Under the pieces are notes generated by a model. The model made no database searches. It was not told where the DNA came from and was given only the letters and a program-made list of their open reading frames with translations. Source: Spirometra erinaceieuropaei (taxonomy: Eukaryota; Platyhelminthes; Cestoda; Diphyllobothriidea; Diphyllobothriidae). From it: 64,000 bases of DNA. The stretch is taken from positions 1,202,419 to 1,266,418 of the forward strand of contig CACRXP010000020.1 of assembly GCA_902702965.1 (NCBI GenBank), in the 5' to 3' direction. A program made the position numbers and the translations under genes. Shown one piece after another: positions 1 to 12,663 of the stretch (the first letter of the stretch is position 1; every line of letters begins with the position of its first letter).

Positions 1-812
1 ATTGCGGTGTTCACTGATCTGTCCCGTTTATTCGATGGAGTAGAGACGATCCTTTCTGGCTTTTAAGGTTGATTCAAAGGCCTTTCATTGCTTGCTTAAT
101 TGATTACCACGTTTAACTATCCGCGGACTAAGGCTTCATCCAATGATCCCATGGTTAGCATGGTGATGTTTTCGCTCGTCCAAACAGCGTGCAGTTTTGT
201 TTTATTCAGTGAGGCTGTTTATAATAGTCTTTTCAGCAAAAAATAAACGTTACTCTTTCGCTTTCTGCTAACATTCAGTAGATACTTTTGTTAAAATAAG
301 TCAACTTCTTGGAGTCCGTGAGTCAAACCTAAGGATGAAGTGACGGGCACTCCGCCTGTAAGGCCATGAAGTCCTGATGACCGATTATGATGCAAAACAG
401 TCATCTTTGTCGCGCGCTGTCTTCCTCCCTTCCTGGGGCGGGGGAAGGGGGTTTGAACCGTTCCCGCGCTGCGCACAAAAAGTCGCCTTGATCGAAAGAG
501 TGTGCAGCTTTTTAATCCTGGCATTCTGTCTCATTCGGCGAAATGACACTTCTGCTGGAAGTTCACTCTCGAAGAATGCGTCTGGCCAGAGAAACGGCAG
601 TTTCTTCGGCAACCCCAAGTGGAATAAACTGGCCGGTCCGCAGGAGCGCATGCAACGCGAGTGCCTCCATTCCAAAACCACAATCGCCTTCCGTGGTTTT
701 TTATACGAGGAAAGACGTGAGCTGCTTCATGTAGTGCCTGAGGTGTACGGAGAGGTCAGCAGTGCATGAGAGCTGGAAGTGAGAATAAGGCCGATAATTG
801 GGAGAAAGCAAC
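1..812. other. Unassigned sequence upstream of element A1
   Basis: No recognisable gene. The longest frame (377-769 +, 130 residues) has no domain I can identify and overlaps an equally open frame on the other strand, which points to base composition rather than coding. A GC-rich patch runs through about 420-680. Confidence 0.4.
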
Positions 813-1762
813 AGAGGACAGAGATGCGATCACCGGAACAAGAAATTTATTGGCCTGACGTTTCGGAATCTCACTCGAATCCATCATCAGAGACATTCGC
901 AGATAAAGGTGATGATGGCAGAAGGAGTGCAGTATTTATAGCACCTGGCTGCCATGGGACCATATGCGCACTGCAATTAACAGTTCTCGTAATCACCGCT
1001 GGGGCCGTAATTGATGCGGTGGTGGCTTGTCGGTCCGAGTCCGAGTCGTTAATTGCCGTGATTTCGTCATCCGTGGTGAGTGCTGGTGTGACGATTGCTC
1101 GGCAAATTGGCTCACTGTCACAGGGATAATTGCTCGCCCAAGCCCTCCCAACATGACTGATTCCCCTGCCCAGGAAACATCACAGCACGGAATATGGTAC
1201 CGGGAGCTCATTGTGCTTGTTGATGGATTGCGGGCCTGAGAGCCATGACTCGAGGAGCTCGCGGCTCACGCGGTTGTCACCCCTTGCGGGGATTTCAGCC
1301 TCTTTAAATTTGAAAATATGGCCGGATCCCGTCGAGTGTGCCGCCACCTGAGAGTTAGTGTCTCTCCGCCTCACTTCTGCGGTGTACTCGGCAATTCGCG
1401 TACGGAGTAATCTCCCAGTTTCTATGACATAGCTGCTTTGTCCGCAACTACACCAGATCCGGTAAACGACTCCAGGCGTTTTCTGCCGTGAAAGCGGATC
1501 TTTTGGCATCATGACGAAAATCACCGCAATTAACGACTCGGACTGAAAAGCCACCACCGCATCAATTACGGCCCCAGCGGTGATTGCAAGAGCTGTTAAT
1601 TACAGTACGCATATGGTCCCGCAGCAGCCAAGTGCTATAAATACTGCACTCCTTCTGCCATCATCACCTTTATCTGCGAATGTCTCTGATGACGGATTCG
1701 AGTGAGAATCCGAAGCGTCAGGCCAATAAATTTATTGTTCCAGTGATCGCATCTTCGTCTCC
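813..1762 (-). mobile_element. Family A Penelope-like element with inverted pseudo-LTRs (A1)
   Basis: Two ~250-bp arms, 813-1070 and 1511-1762, are near-identical reverse complements. They flank 440 bp that encodes, on the minus strand, the GIY-YIG endonuclease end of a Penelope-like element. In copy A2 (11466-12948) the corresponding ~290-bp repeats are in direct orientation. Here the arm 5' of the coding remnant is the inverted one and the 3' arm keeps the normal orientation. Each arm carries a TATAAATA box reading outward (933-940 on -, 1636-1643 on +). The reverse transcriptase is absent, so the copy is an internally deleted, non-autonomous derivative. No convincing target duplication was seen. 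Confidence 0.8.
1180..1557 (-). pseudogene. PLE GIY-YIG endonuclease remnant (A1)
   Basis: Minus-strand frame of 125 codons. From about residue 17 it matches the C-terminal region of Penelope-like polyproteins: a linker, then GVVYRIWCSCGQ, YVIETGR, LRTRIAEY, then the conserved tail VSRELLESW and SINKHNELPVPYSVL. In PLEs this domain nicks target DNA to prime reverse transcription. The VVY half of the GIY-YIG signature is intact. The second half reads YVIE instead of the usual Y[IV]GE, so the glycine is replaced by isoleucine. The first ~16 codons come from the inverted arm and are not original coding sequence. No RT domain precedes it. Family assignment is firm; activity is very unlikely. Confidence 0.75.
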
Positions 1763-3032
1763 TGTATCTTAAAGTCTTGACTACGAGGGCTGCAAGCAGG
1801 CGAGACAACTTGGTTCCTCATTGAAGCGAGGCTTAGACAGCAGCGGCGGCTTTGTGTGACCACCCAGTTCTGTGGAATTCCGAGCCCTCGTGTGCCAGGC
1901 GTTAAGTGCGGACCTTACGTTACGCCCATCACTGCATTGAACCTCAGCTCCCGTCTGCCAGGGTACAGGGGAGAGCAGAAAGATCGAGAGCGGGAAAGGC
2001 CGATCTGTATTGGGTCTAATCCGTGCTTCTCCATTAAAAACAGCCAAAGGTCCTAGTCTCGTCAGTTGAGTAGATACTATGGTCCTACCCCAGATTGACG
2101 GTTAGTTGCAATGACACCTTTGAAATGCGAGCTTTGCGACAATTTTATTTATTTGGGACCCGGGACTCCCTGGATCAAGCTTACTGCATGTGCCCATAGG
2201 TGTCAGAACGAGTGAGACATGTGTGGAAGGACTGTTTAGTTTTGTCAGACAGTGTGTCCACTCTAACCTCCTTCTGTCATCTTGATTTTCAGAAGACCAG
2301 TTGGCGAGCATAGGTTTGCTTTCGATAAATTATCGTCAGACCAGTGCATTTATATGGGAGCGGGATACAAGGCAAACATGCCAGAAATTAGAGGAATCGG
2401 TTGGGTTTCGTTTTAAAACACAGGTGTTAGGAGATGGGAAGGGTGTGGAGAGTCGCATACAGTTAGTCGACCTTCGGCCACGGTAGGCGCAGAACTCGAA
2501 CAAGGTCCTTCTGCGCGCACAAAGCCGGTTTTCGTAACCTGATTGCGGCTACTACTGCTGTTGCTAACAGAAGCTGGCTAATGGCTAAGGGTAACTCGAG
2601 CTGACCATATAAATCGCACAAACAGTTTTGCTGGGGTCAACACGAAACCCGGAATCAACAGCATGTGCGAGATTGGCGCTGTTTACGCTCATAGATTGGT
2701 CTTTTTCCAGTCATTCTTTTGGATAGGCGCTCACTCTTGCGATCAATATAGCCTGCACCACAAGAGCAAGTGATGAAGCAGATGTACATTGATGTGGTCT
2801 GAACTTACACCTATTTCCTCTGCTTAAAATAGGATTAGTAGAGAATGCTACTCAAACCCTGACTGCTTGGAAGGTTCGGAGACAGCTTAAGAGTCCACTC
2901 ACAGCGTCCACTTGAAAAGGGACTTTGAGGAACAGAGTTTTCTTTTCGGTAGTCTGCCAATACCCGGCCACTGCATGACACTGATGTAAGGGATTCTGCA
3001 CATCTGTGGTTCATCCAACGTTTCACGTGTGT
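1763..3032. other. Mostly unassigned DNA with an R-related patch
   Basis: About 2170-2290 resembles the R-variant sequence near 39670-39745; both share a block around GGACTGTTTAG.TTTGTCA. The remainder shows no coding domain or repeat that I can match within the window. Confidence 0.3.
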
Positions 3033-3165
3033 TTTCCGGCAGATACTCTAGTTTTAAAATTGCAGTCTTTTAGTTTCTCCAGAAATTAAGAGACATAAAG
3101 AGGCTTAAAGACTCCGACCGAAATTTGATGTATGCATGTTCGGGCTGTAGTCCATCAGCCATGGT
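3033..3165 (+). repeat. Family E repeat fragment
   Basis: Matches the distal part of the second E unit at about 59645-59815. Shared blocks include a ..GATACTC.[AG]GTTTT[AG]AAATTG core and CC[AG]TC.[AG]CCA[CT]GGTGGAATA-like sequence. It is the same orientation as the tandem pair at 58159-59905 and lacks the proximal ~650 bp. Confidence 0.6.
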
Positions 3166-3537
3166 GGAATAGCCGCTTAATATTCATAAACTGCCAACGG
3201 CCAGCCAATAGTGTACACATAGGTTGCGCGATATGCCATACTTGACAGCAGGGGTACTAACTAGGAGTTTGGGTTATCGTTAGGGTTCGGCATAGAACAG
3301 GGCAGAAGTCAGTCTTGCTAAAAATTAAATGTAAAGCCACCTTGTCTTGATCTTGTCGCGTCACCGGAACTTAGTGAACGGGCAACGTGGTAGATGCGCT
3401 GGATCAGCATGGATGCCATATCGGACGCTGGCAGGCGTTATCGGAATGCGCACCATAAAAAATGCGAATATATAGGGGTGCGGTGGCAGACCCAGTTGCC
3501 GGCAGACGCCGAGAACATTGTGACACCTACCGCCCAC
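3166..3537. other. Unassigned, with short TTAGGG-like motif
   Basis: Contains GGGTTATCGTTAGGGTTCGG near 3271-3291, a degenerate telomere-like stretch. Otherwise nothing recognised. Confidence 0.3.
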
Positions 3538-3836
3538 GCATTTTTGTTGTTGCTGTTGGTTTAAATCCTGGTCATTTGCTGTGTGGACCAGGGGGTGTAA
3601 AGTGGGACGCCAAGGTGCGGGCTCGACCGCGCCATCCACTTGCGCCCTCCCCCACCCCCGGTCTTCTCGACTCTGTCTGGGTATCGGGCCCAGGTGAGGA
3701 AGGAGGGGGTGCGTTGGATGCGGCGAAAGTCCACACTAATACAAACTAAACTACGCATAAGTCACCGTGCCTGCTTCACCTTCCTGTGGAGCACACGGTG
3801 GACATCGTCAGGCACAACTGTCGAACTGTCGTGTTG
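3538..3836 (+). repeat. Family R dispersed repeat, copy R1
   Basis: Contains the family hallmark blocks in order: TTGTTGTTGCTGTTGGTT, TGTGGACCAGGGGGTGT, GCCATCCACTTGCG, GGATGCGGCGAAAGTC and GTGGAGCACACGGTGGACAT. The same ordered blocks recur at 30750, 34741, 36051, 51225 and 63240. No coding potential or terminal repeats were seen, so the class is unknown; a non-autonomous element is likely. Confidence 0.7.
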
Positions 3837-4967
3837 GAAAGGAAGACAATTTTTTCAATGAACATTTTTGAATTTTCGCTAATGATGTTCCCTTTACGCG
3901 TCTTGTCGTCACCCCCCTCAGATAGGTACCTTCTTGCGGGTTTATTACATCGCATAGATAATTTCAAGTTCTTAATTAGGTCTTGTCTGTGACATAGATG
4001 AGTGGGGTTTCAGTTCTCTAGTGCTTAGGGCGTGTACACGATAATCTCCCGACTAGGGTACTGGAGCGAGATAATATAGGCCAGAAATCTAAATATGCGA
4101 TGCAACGTACTGGTACAGCCCAGTTCCGAGAGTGCCTCAAGGTCTCCAACGCCCATTCCTTATCACGTACCGTACAGTTGAGACACCCAGCCTCACTCAG
4201 CGATTTGCAGTCAGATAGCAATTTTCTGCACAAAACACACAAGTCTGGCTGGAATTTATTGCAACCACGCGGTTACCAAGCTGTTCTCCGACCTGATACG
4301 TGCTGATATTTATCTCTACAAAGCCCCCAATTCTTTCCTCCTGCGGTGACTTCATTGGTGGTTACCTAAACCGATCATGTATGACTACTGGCAGCTTTAG
4401 CGGAGTTCCCTGCATTAACGTGGGAAGAACCCAGTTTCCTTCGATTTGGTACGGTTGGATGCTTACGCTCCTTTTTAGGCTTGCATCTCATATTCTATGA
4501 CAACAGTATCCAGAGCGGTGAAGAAAGTTTAATTGTATCAGGTGATGTCGAACCGAAAATGCCGTTTGTAGCCTTTTTGCGGAAAAACCCGTTTCACAGG
4601 CCTTACGACAGATTTCACCCAACCTACTGCAGCGTTTGGAATCCACCAAATATGATACAGTAAGCTGACTGCCCAAGCAGGGTTTCCTTAAGTAATACAT
4701 CAAGAATCCACCAGATGAACACCAGACTTATGTAATTCACAGGTGCCGAGTTTTTCACAGTGGGGTCAAAATAAATTATTTGAAATCTGCCATAAAGCTT
4801 GTGAATTACATGAGCCTGGTATTCATCTGCTAGATTCAAGATGTGCTTTATTCGCCGTCTAGTTTTACTTATTGCTCTTAATACTTAGGACTCTAGAGAT
4901 ATGATTCGTTATTCCGTGAGAATGTCAAGTGTCTCCTTTTATCAGAATTATTTGGTAAGATTTGGCA
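3837..4967. other. Unassigned sequence
   Basis: No gene or repeat recognised. Short frames occur on both strands with no recognisable domain. Confidence 0.3.
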
Positions 4968-5250
4968 ATATAGCCGCGCATGACGGATGCAATATTGTTG
5001 AGGTTGGGGTTAGGGGGAAGTGTTAGGGTTGGGGGTGAGAGTTGAGGGGTTAGGGCAACTATTTTTCAACCACCAAAGGTACAACCGCGCATTCCCAATA
5101 GCATTTCGTTTACACACAACTACTTGACCTCGTCGCCTGTGCATTGCACAGCCCCGCTTGCAAAAACCCGTGTTACCACTAGCTCCGTATTAATGGTGGC
5201 TGGGGTTTATTTACTTCAGGTGGGGCTACATAACCTCTTCTGATCGAATA
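4968..5250 (+). repeat. Family T repeat with telomere-like head, copy T1
   Basis: Begins with a degenerate TTAGGG-type run (about 5003-5054) and continues into a unique body starting TTAGGGCAACTATTTTTCAA. The run and the body recur together at 19523-19858, so the telomere-like run belongs to the repeat rather than being an independent array. The copy ends before the H segment that terminates T2. Confidence 0.65.
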
Positions 5251-8200
5251 TTCAGAGGGTGGGTTTCAAAGCCTTGCTGGACGCTTATCTGCGCTAGTAT
5301 GAATATGGAAGTTGTCTGCTTTTCGGTACCGTCTAATCACAATTTTATATCCGGTAGTATGTACAGTAATCAGTTTTACGAAATTGGTGAAGACGGCATG
5401 GACTATCATTTCAGACCTTCGGTCAGGCAGATAAAGGCTCTGCAGGACTACTTTCATACGCACGGCTCGATTGTCGTGAAGTGTCGAGGATATTAATTGC
5501 GCACTCATTCACAATTGCCATCCCATGCAGCGGCACTTTTTACAACTGAAATTAGCTTTTTTCGTCCGTTAAGCATTTGCTACCACGCTCCCCTTGTCGC
5601 ATTTAATTAGGCCAAAGTAAAATGCAAGACACAGGCGGCAGGACATTTCGCGGGTGGTGGGCGACTTTGGCGTGTTTTGGGCCGGCTAAAAGTGCGATCT
5701 CTGACAGAGCGAATTTGCCGCCCCAGCTAACATGTTCAAATGCGCCATTGGCGTGTTGGTAGCGGACGGCCTTCCACGTCGAATGGAAAGTGTTTCCCCT
5801 GAGAGCTAATATTATAGGTGCTCCATGATGCAAAACTGGGCTATAGAACCTTAGTTCAGTTCTCTTCTGAGGTCGGGCTCAATTCCAGAAAAAAAAAACT
5901 CTCCATCCTTGCAGACTTCTTTGCATTAAGTAGTCTTTAGGAGATATGAATGCATCGTATTCGTTATAATAACTATGGACACGCACGACTGCAAGTGCCT
6001 GACAATTCACTGTGATGGTCAGATTTCACTGTCAGTTACTTGGACAAGACGTTCTTAAACTTATATGCTTCGGGGCGAAAAAAAATAAATTATAAAGGGC
6101 TCATGACTTCTCATTTTGGCTGTTATGTTGCCAATTTCGTGGGTCTGGGGTTTCAGAGGGTCAAGAGGCGTTTATGGAAGGTTTCCGATTACACTTCAAA
6201 GACGCATAATATCTGCTCACTTGCTCTATCTACACTCTGCAGAACTACATTAACGATGCATACCGGCAACAACAGAATAAATGCTTTGTTATTTTCGAGG
6301 TTGCGAGATTTATAAGTGTATGCACTTAGTGGGCGCGCGTGCTGCCTCTGACGCTGTTCGCAAGTTCTGCGCAATATTACGTTGCTGAAGCAATGTAAAT
6401 GAACCTGTTTCTGTTCATGCACCCTTTTGGGGAGATTTTTTGGTGCATTCTGTCTTTACTGCCCGTCTGTTTGCGCGCCAGGCGGCTAGCAGGGTGGGAC
6501 TGTGTCCCCAAATGCGGAAAAACGTGCAGTTTCCCCGGCATCTTGTACGCTAATAAAATCCCTCCGGATGGATGTTATCCTTCTACCGGCCAAAAAGGGT
6601 ACTTTTCAGAATCTTCACATTTTGCTGCAGTTAAATTTCGACATTTAAAACACCAGGCAAAATGCAGGAAAAGGTGGGAGTTTGCTGCTCCCGTCAAACC
6701 TCTGGAAAATCGCAACCGCCTGGGCAGACTGTTTTGGTCTAGTCAGACGCAGTAGAATACGGTATTTTTGCTGGTACGCAAAAAACTCTGGAAAAGTGGA
6801 CTTGATCACAAACAGTAACTCGGAAGGTTACTCGTCTCGGCACGCGAAGTTTGCCCACGTGTGGTATATGGCATAGCAGGCTACCAAACTAGCCCTCGAA
6901 TTGGAAGAGCAGCTGATTGCATTAAAAGAGGTAAAGCTGATCTATCCGCCATAGACTGTCTAAATTGGCCATGTAAATGAGCTCAATTTTAAAATCCAAA
7001 AGAAACAGGAGGACTGTACTTTTATGGAATTGTTTCAAGTACTTCGTATTCTCCCAGGCCAGGGGCCTTAACCTATCATCTCACCATCACGTAGAACAAA
7101 TGAGCTTAATACTTGAACATTATTTTTTACTCAACAGAACACGCTGCTGCACTATGAATACACACATATATATGCTGCATAACGGAGATAATGTGCATTT
7201 TAAGATGATAATATAAAAGCGGACGGTCTGCTTGAAAATCTAGTTGCATTCATGAGTCCACAGGCTAGTTGCACCAATCCTTCATCAGACGGAATGAACT
7301 ACGGGGAGTGGGGTAGTCGCGACTACCTGCAAGGGCTCTAAACTGAGCTGCAAGGCATAACTGCGAACACGTTCCGTGGCCTGATCAATGAATGTCCTTC
7401 ACGATTTATATATGTATATATCACATAAGCAGCTCACTAGGAATGCAACACATCGGACGCATATGGCATATGCTGCACACTCAGTGAGCTGCCTACGTAT
7501 TATATGTGGTATGTGTCCTGTGACACAACTTTAGTTGTCGTCATTAGCAAGTTGGCGGGCGAACAGAATGGGATCGAGTGAGATCCTAACCATAACAGGG
7601 AGGGTAAAACGCTTACTTGACGTATATTTGTATATATATGCTATGAAAGGGTATTCCAAGAAATATAAGCTAAAAACAAGCAGACTCTTTTGGAGCTCAA
7701 CAAGCCTGAACCAGCAAGTTTCGTCGTTGGTTTCCCAGTCATCATGAGAGGTAGAGAAGATGTGTAAATAGTGCCTGGAAAATTACATCTTGTCCGTCGC
7801 TCTGCTTGTGAGCACTCACTGCATGTCGTCATCCCTACTTGATTGGCTGCCGTCACCAAATTGTCTCTGAGGTTTTTGTACACAGCATCTAACTGGGTAT
7901 ATTAATTACCAGGCAGTAATTTGCTTCGTATTTGAATCTTGGTGCATTTTCTTACAACTCTATAGCTTCATCTCATATTGGTTCAGTTTCCCCGTATAAT
8001 ATTGGTATGCTGGACAACTTAATACCACCTGGGTTAGTCATCAGTGGCCACTCTTAGAGAAAATTTGAAACCCAAAACGTTTAGCCAGTTAGGGGCCGCT
8101 TGATGTTAGTGCTGTGTGAAGTGAATCCTTTTATTATGTACCATTAATTTGGCTGGACAGCAACTACAAGTACTCGTGACCTTTGCATTTCTCCGACTGT

Positions 8201-11200
8201 ACTCAAAAATTTGTGCATTTTAATCTGTGGAACCATAACGATTTCAACAACAATTATAGACATGCCGACAGATTTTGCGTCAATGGTCTCCTCCTCCGAC
8301 ATACGCGAGTGACATCAGGACGTAACAAAATACACTCAAGGCATCGATGACCAAGTGCAGTATTCCGTCTAACTGCCCTGGTCAATGCGGGTTACATTCT
8401 GTCCAATAAATGTTTGGAGAGCTGGAGTCTTAAATAGCACATATCGTGTCCGCCTTGAAGCAAACTTTGTCAGTCGGACGGCGGGAGACCTCAGTTTAGG
8501 AAAGGAAACTGCACCTCCTACTATGTCTGTCCCCACGGATGACAAATGCATCGTCAGGCATTAACCACAGAGATATGTGTTTATGAGTGAAAGGTCGGCG
8601 TCACACCTGACGGGGTCGACATGCCCCTTCTGGAGGCAGTACGGCTGCATCCAGCATTCCTCAGGCACGTGGACGCCTTGACAACTGACAAGACTAAAAA
8701 TAAAAACCGTCCAGGCCGCTATTCGCAGGTCGCAGGCTGGGTTAAAGCGGTCAAGAATGGCGCCTACAGCTCTTACTGAATTTAAAGTTGTTTCTACGTG
8801 GCGGCTGTTATGCTCACATATTTTTTACTTTCTGCAGTCGTGATGAACAAAGTAGGGCGGGAGGCAAAAGTTTCTCCTTCAGTTTTGACAGAAGAAGGGA
8901 AGGTGTGTCCAGCCGTGCACGGCTACTGGCTGTCTCTTGAGATTTGTAAAAAGGGAGGAAGCGCAGAGGTTGAGAAAGAAAGGTCTAGCTTTTGATTTTC
9001 CTAAATTTCAACCTAATGCCCGCAGCTGCGGACAGGAATAGAGACGTACAGAATTTCAAGTGGGCAAGAGAAGTTACGGTAACGGTTTAGCCAAAATATA
9101 AGTTGATTGGTGAACTATCAGATGTTGGCGTTTGGGGGTGAGAATGCTTTTAATCGCATTCGGCAATCTCTCTCATCAAAGAATCCATGATTAGGTAGCA
9201 TGTATTTTTTAAATTAATTTGTCTGAGAAATCCTACTTGTAGGAAATTATGTCTTCCAGGAACTCGCAGATTTTGCGTACGGTATAATACGTCGTGAATA
9301 ATTTTCTAATATTATCGTACTCTGAGGTTACCGCTCTTCAAACTGCATAGCGTGTTTTCCCCAAAAAGTCCATTACGGATTTCTTTTATAAAACGTCCTG
9401 CATACGTTCTTAGCAGCGTCGATAACCCTGTGGGACGTTCCTTTTCATAGAGGATTATACGCACGTTTCATATATTCTTGCAGCAAGAAATCCTAAAAAT
9501 GTAGAATTTTTCCTCTTCTTTAAAGTATCCATCTTTCTGTGGTTGCAGAATTAGGCAACCAATTCGAAAATGGGAAATTTATAAGTCCGTTGTAGAAAAT
9601 AGAAGTAAATATAGGCAGCCGTGGAAAATCACTAAAATGTCTTACAAATAACTTTTCAATTCGGCATTGCATCAATTAAACATGTGGTTTAATTGATTCA
9701 CAACTGTGCATGAATTAAGTCGAAATCACCCCCACTAGTGATCCGCTTCACTAAGACAATCCTGTCTATTTAGAAGAATACTTAAAAATACCAGCCAATA
9801 TTTAGGACTCTTCGGTGTCATTTAAATTGACGGAGATATCCTTTTCCTGTGTCAGCAAAATGTACTTTTGAGTAACTGGGGAGTGCGCAAAACTAGTCAA
9901 GGTTATTTTTGTTTTTTAAAAGAAATTTTTAATTGAAACCATTCGTGACACCTCAAATTTTAGGAAGTTTTGAAACTGAGCTTCAGAAATTAATCCCTTT
10001 GGGCGTACTTACGACGCTGTGCTCATTGGTTCACTAATCCCCTTAATAATGCTAAACCGCTGAGCATGTATCAGTTGGCGACGACGTGCAAGTACATGAT
10101 AATCGCTATGAGCCTAATCCCAGTTGCAAAACGAATTAGGGACGAAGGTACACTTTAGAGGCTCGTTTAATGCCTCATGTACAGCCAGGCTGTGGACAAG
10201 AGCTCTAATGAGATGGGCGAGATTAGTGCTTATTAGAAAGTCTCCTAACCTGTCCATAAACTGGTTAGGTTGGATTCGTACTCAAATCTCGAAATTCTGT
10301 TAAGAAACAGGGAATAATTATTAGTAGGGGAATAAATGCAATAAGTCTTTTTTAATTTTCTGGAGAGGGTGGAAATGTATCCTTCCCGAAGAAGTAGCTC
10401 TCTTATTTCATGAAAGGCCCAGCATGCTTTCCGACCCAATGACATGCACAATAATGTCTTTACAGTTCGTAATTTACTCCGGGGGCCAGATCGAGTGATT
10501 ATTTATACAGGCGTGGGCGCATACCGATACATTAGCTTCCGGAAGCAAACGGGCTCCTAGCAGGTAATGGAGGTCACGAACAAGCAACCACTTGCCCGGC
10601 AGAATAAGCCCCAAACAGCTCTGTCTTAGTCTATCCACACCTCCGTCATCGCCCCAGCTTGGGTTTTTTGCTTCAGGAAACCAGTGTATAGGTGTGCGAC
10701 CTAAGCTTTGCTCGCAGATTTGCACAAGTACATTACACGGAAGCTCACAAGCGTAGATAACAAAAGGGGATGGGCTAGACAGGGCCAGATCACCCTCCAC
10801 ATATGTACGCAAATCAGCAAACAGCGATAAGTAGGAGTTCCTGGGTGTAAGCTGGTCGCGTAAAGACAGGGTCACAACGGGCTGAGGTCAAGCGATAACC
10901 ATCCGGGTTATCGCGTAGGATGCGTTGAGAAGAATTGTCATTATCCTTCAGTTTTGCCCCAAACTCCATATGCGGACTGTCACAGTGGCTGATTTCCTAT
11001 AATATGGCAACACTAGAAGCTGCAAAGGGAAAGGACATAACTACGGGATAGGACATGAGATAGAAAAGGCAAATTTTGGATTGAGCCTTATGCGAAGCCT
11101 AGTTAGAACTCGAATCTCACACAACGTGCTTTTCAGCCTTATAGACTTAGAAGAATGGAGCATGTTATGCATATATGTGTCTAAGCATGGTCGAGTACAT
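5251..11200. other. Long AT-rich region with no recognised gene
   Basis: No exon, known element or RNA gene was found. A 118-codon frame at 6399-6755 (+) has a hydrophobic start and five cysteines but no known domain. Local hairpins include 7429-7492 (10-bp perfect outer arms plus a GCATATG core), the perfect 16-bp palindrome GGTAGTCGCGACTACC at 7312-7327, and an 11-bp stem with a 5-base loop at 9671-9697. A 133-codon minus frame at 10474-10875 is unrecognised. Confidence 0.35.
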
Positions 11201-11221
11201 TATACAACGGAATCCAGAAAC

Positions 11222-11302
11222 AGAGGCAAAAGAGCACCGGTCGGTCAGACGCGTCGGCACTCGAATCCGGGCGCACACTAACCTACTGGACTACGGGCCC
11301 AC
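11222..11302 (-). repeat. Possible tRNA-like SINE head
   Basis: The minus strand reads GGGCCCGTAGTCCAGTAGG (box A-like) followed about 30 bases later by GGATTCGAGTGCC (box B-like). The spacing is short for a tRNA and no cloverleaf closes, so it is at best a decayed tRNA-derived element. Confidence 0.25.
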
Positions 11303-11465
11303 AGTCAGGAACACTCCCTGTCCCTCGTGAGTTCGCTAACTGATCTGACTCGGGTTAATCGCAGGTGGTTACACGTCGTAGAAGAGAAGTTACTTCAGAA
11401 ATATTGTGAGGAATTACGAAGAAGACGGAAACTTATTTGGCATTGGCAACAGGCCTTGCCCACAT

Positions 11466-11755
11466 CTTCATAAGGCCGTCACGTCACGAATCAACAACGG
11501 TGATGAGATCACAGCAATTGACAGTTCCAGTACGGAGCGACGGGCAATTATAGCGTCAAATACGACCTCCAGCAATTAACGCGAGCACTGCTAATTAATA
11601 AGAGCGTGTGGTCGTCTGACAAATGCGTCCTATAGGTACTGCGCTCCTTGTTCCTCTATTGACCTTTTCTGTGACTCTGTCTCTGGTGGGTTCGAGCGAG
11701 ATTCTGGAACGTCGGGCCATTAACTCTATTGTTCCAGCGATTGCATCTTATTCTG
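11466..11755 (+). repeat. 5' pseudo-LTR of A2
   Basis: Pairs with 12664-12948: both carry GAATCAA.A.CGGTGATGA near the start, a GGGTTCGAG[CT]GAG block, and GTTCCA[AG]CGAT near the end. A CCTATAGGTACTGCGCTCC block occupies the position of the TATAAATA box of other copies. Confidence 0.65.
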
Positions 11756-11798
11756 ACGGTCCTTCAACGGTTGGAGTCGCTGGTTTTCCGACACCACA

Positions 11799-12594
11799 GG
11801 CTTACATTCTGGGCCCGGTATGTGGATGACTTCCCTGTTCTTATCGAACGGCATCAAGCGTTGGCCTTACCTGATGTCCTCGCCTCCGCAAAGATTATAA
11901 TAGCCCAAATACCAAAACGTTCAGTGAAACGACGCAAGTACAGAGATTCAACGGCAACCGCCCAAACTCGGTTGCGGTATTCGGACGTGTTGAGACGCAT
12001 TGCAGCGAAGCTGGAGTCAGGGCACGTGAACTACAATATGTTTGGTGGTTGCTTAGGGCAAATGGTCCCCTGTGCAAATTTGTCGATCGGTACATGCGTA
12101 AACTGGATGAGAGACAATTTAATCGGCCCGAAGTTCTGGCGGGCGCTCCCATGTGTTAAAACGTCTCATAAACCGTCAACTGCCTCCACATACCACTCGG
12201 AATTCGAGTCACACACCCAGACCATTTGCAACTATCAGGCTTCAGGTCAGGAGTTCGAAACGCCAACTGCCACGGAAGGAAAAGTCCGGAGTCCTTTACC
12301 GGATCTGATGCAGTTGCGGACAAAGCAACTACGTCGGAGAAACTGGGAGACTACTCCGAACGCGGATGGCCTAACGTGCGGCTGCGGTGAGGAGGAATGA
12401 CACTAACTCCCAAATGGCGGCGTTTTCTGCGGGATCCACGCACACCTACAGGCTTGACGAGGCTGAAATTTTCGCATGAGGTGACAACACATGAGCCGCG
12501 AGCTGTTTGCGCAGTGGTTATCCAACCCGCATTCAGTTAACAAACGCAATGACATTCCGCCTCCATATTCTGTGCTGCGATTTCTCCCGAGTTA
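11799..12594 (+). pseudogene. PLE reverse transcriptase / GIY-YIG remnant (A2)
   Basis: The frame opens at FWARYVDDFPV; YVDD (codons 11819-11830) is the RT catalytic motif in PLE style. Downstream the homology jumps frame: a stretch reading ARELQYVWWLLRANG and RYMRKLDERQFN matches the PLE thumb/linker, and DTNSQMAAFSAGSTHT and NKRNDIPPPYSVL match the end of the GIY-YIG domain. The core GIY and YIG motifs around 12300-12390 are largely eroded. In a live PLE this polyprotein would nick DNA and reverse transcribe the element RNA in the nucleus. Multiple frameshifts and missing RT fingers make it a pseudogene. Confidence 0.7.
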
Positions 12595-12663
12595 AATAAT
12601 TAGCCACGCGGGGAGGGCGTGGACGATTATCAGATCCGGTGACAGTGAGGCAAATGACTGAGT

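Noticed and set aside
377..769. 130-codon open frame
   Set aside because: No recognisable domain, an equally open frame on the opposite strand, and no splice or promoter context.
5003..5054. Chromosome end or fusion scar from TTAGGG-like sequence
   Set aside because: The same run plus the same downstream body recurs at 19548, so it is part of a dispersed repeat.
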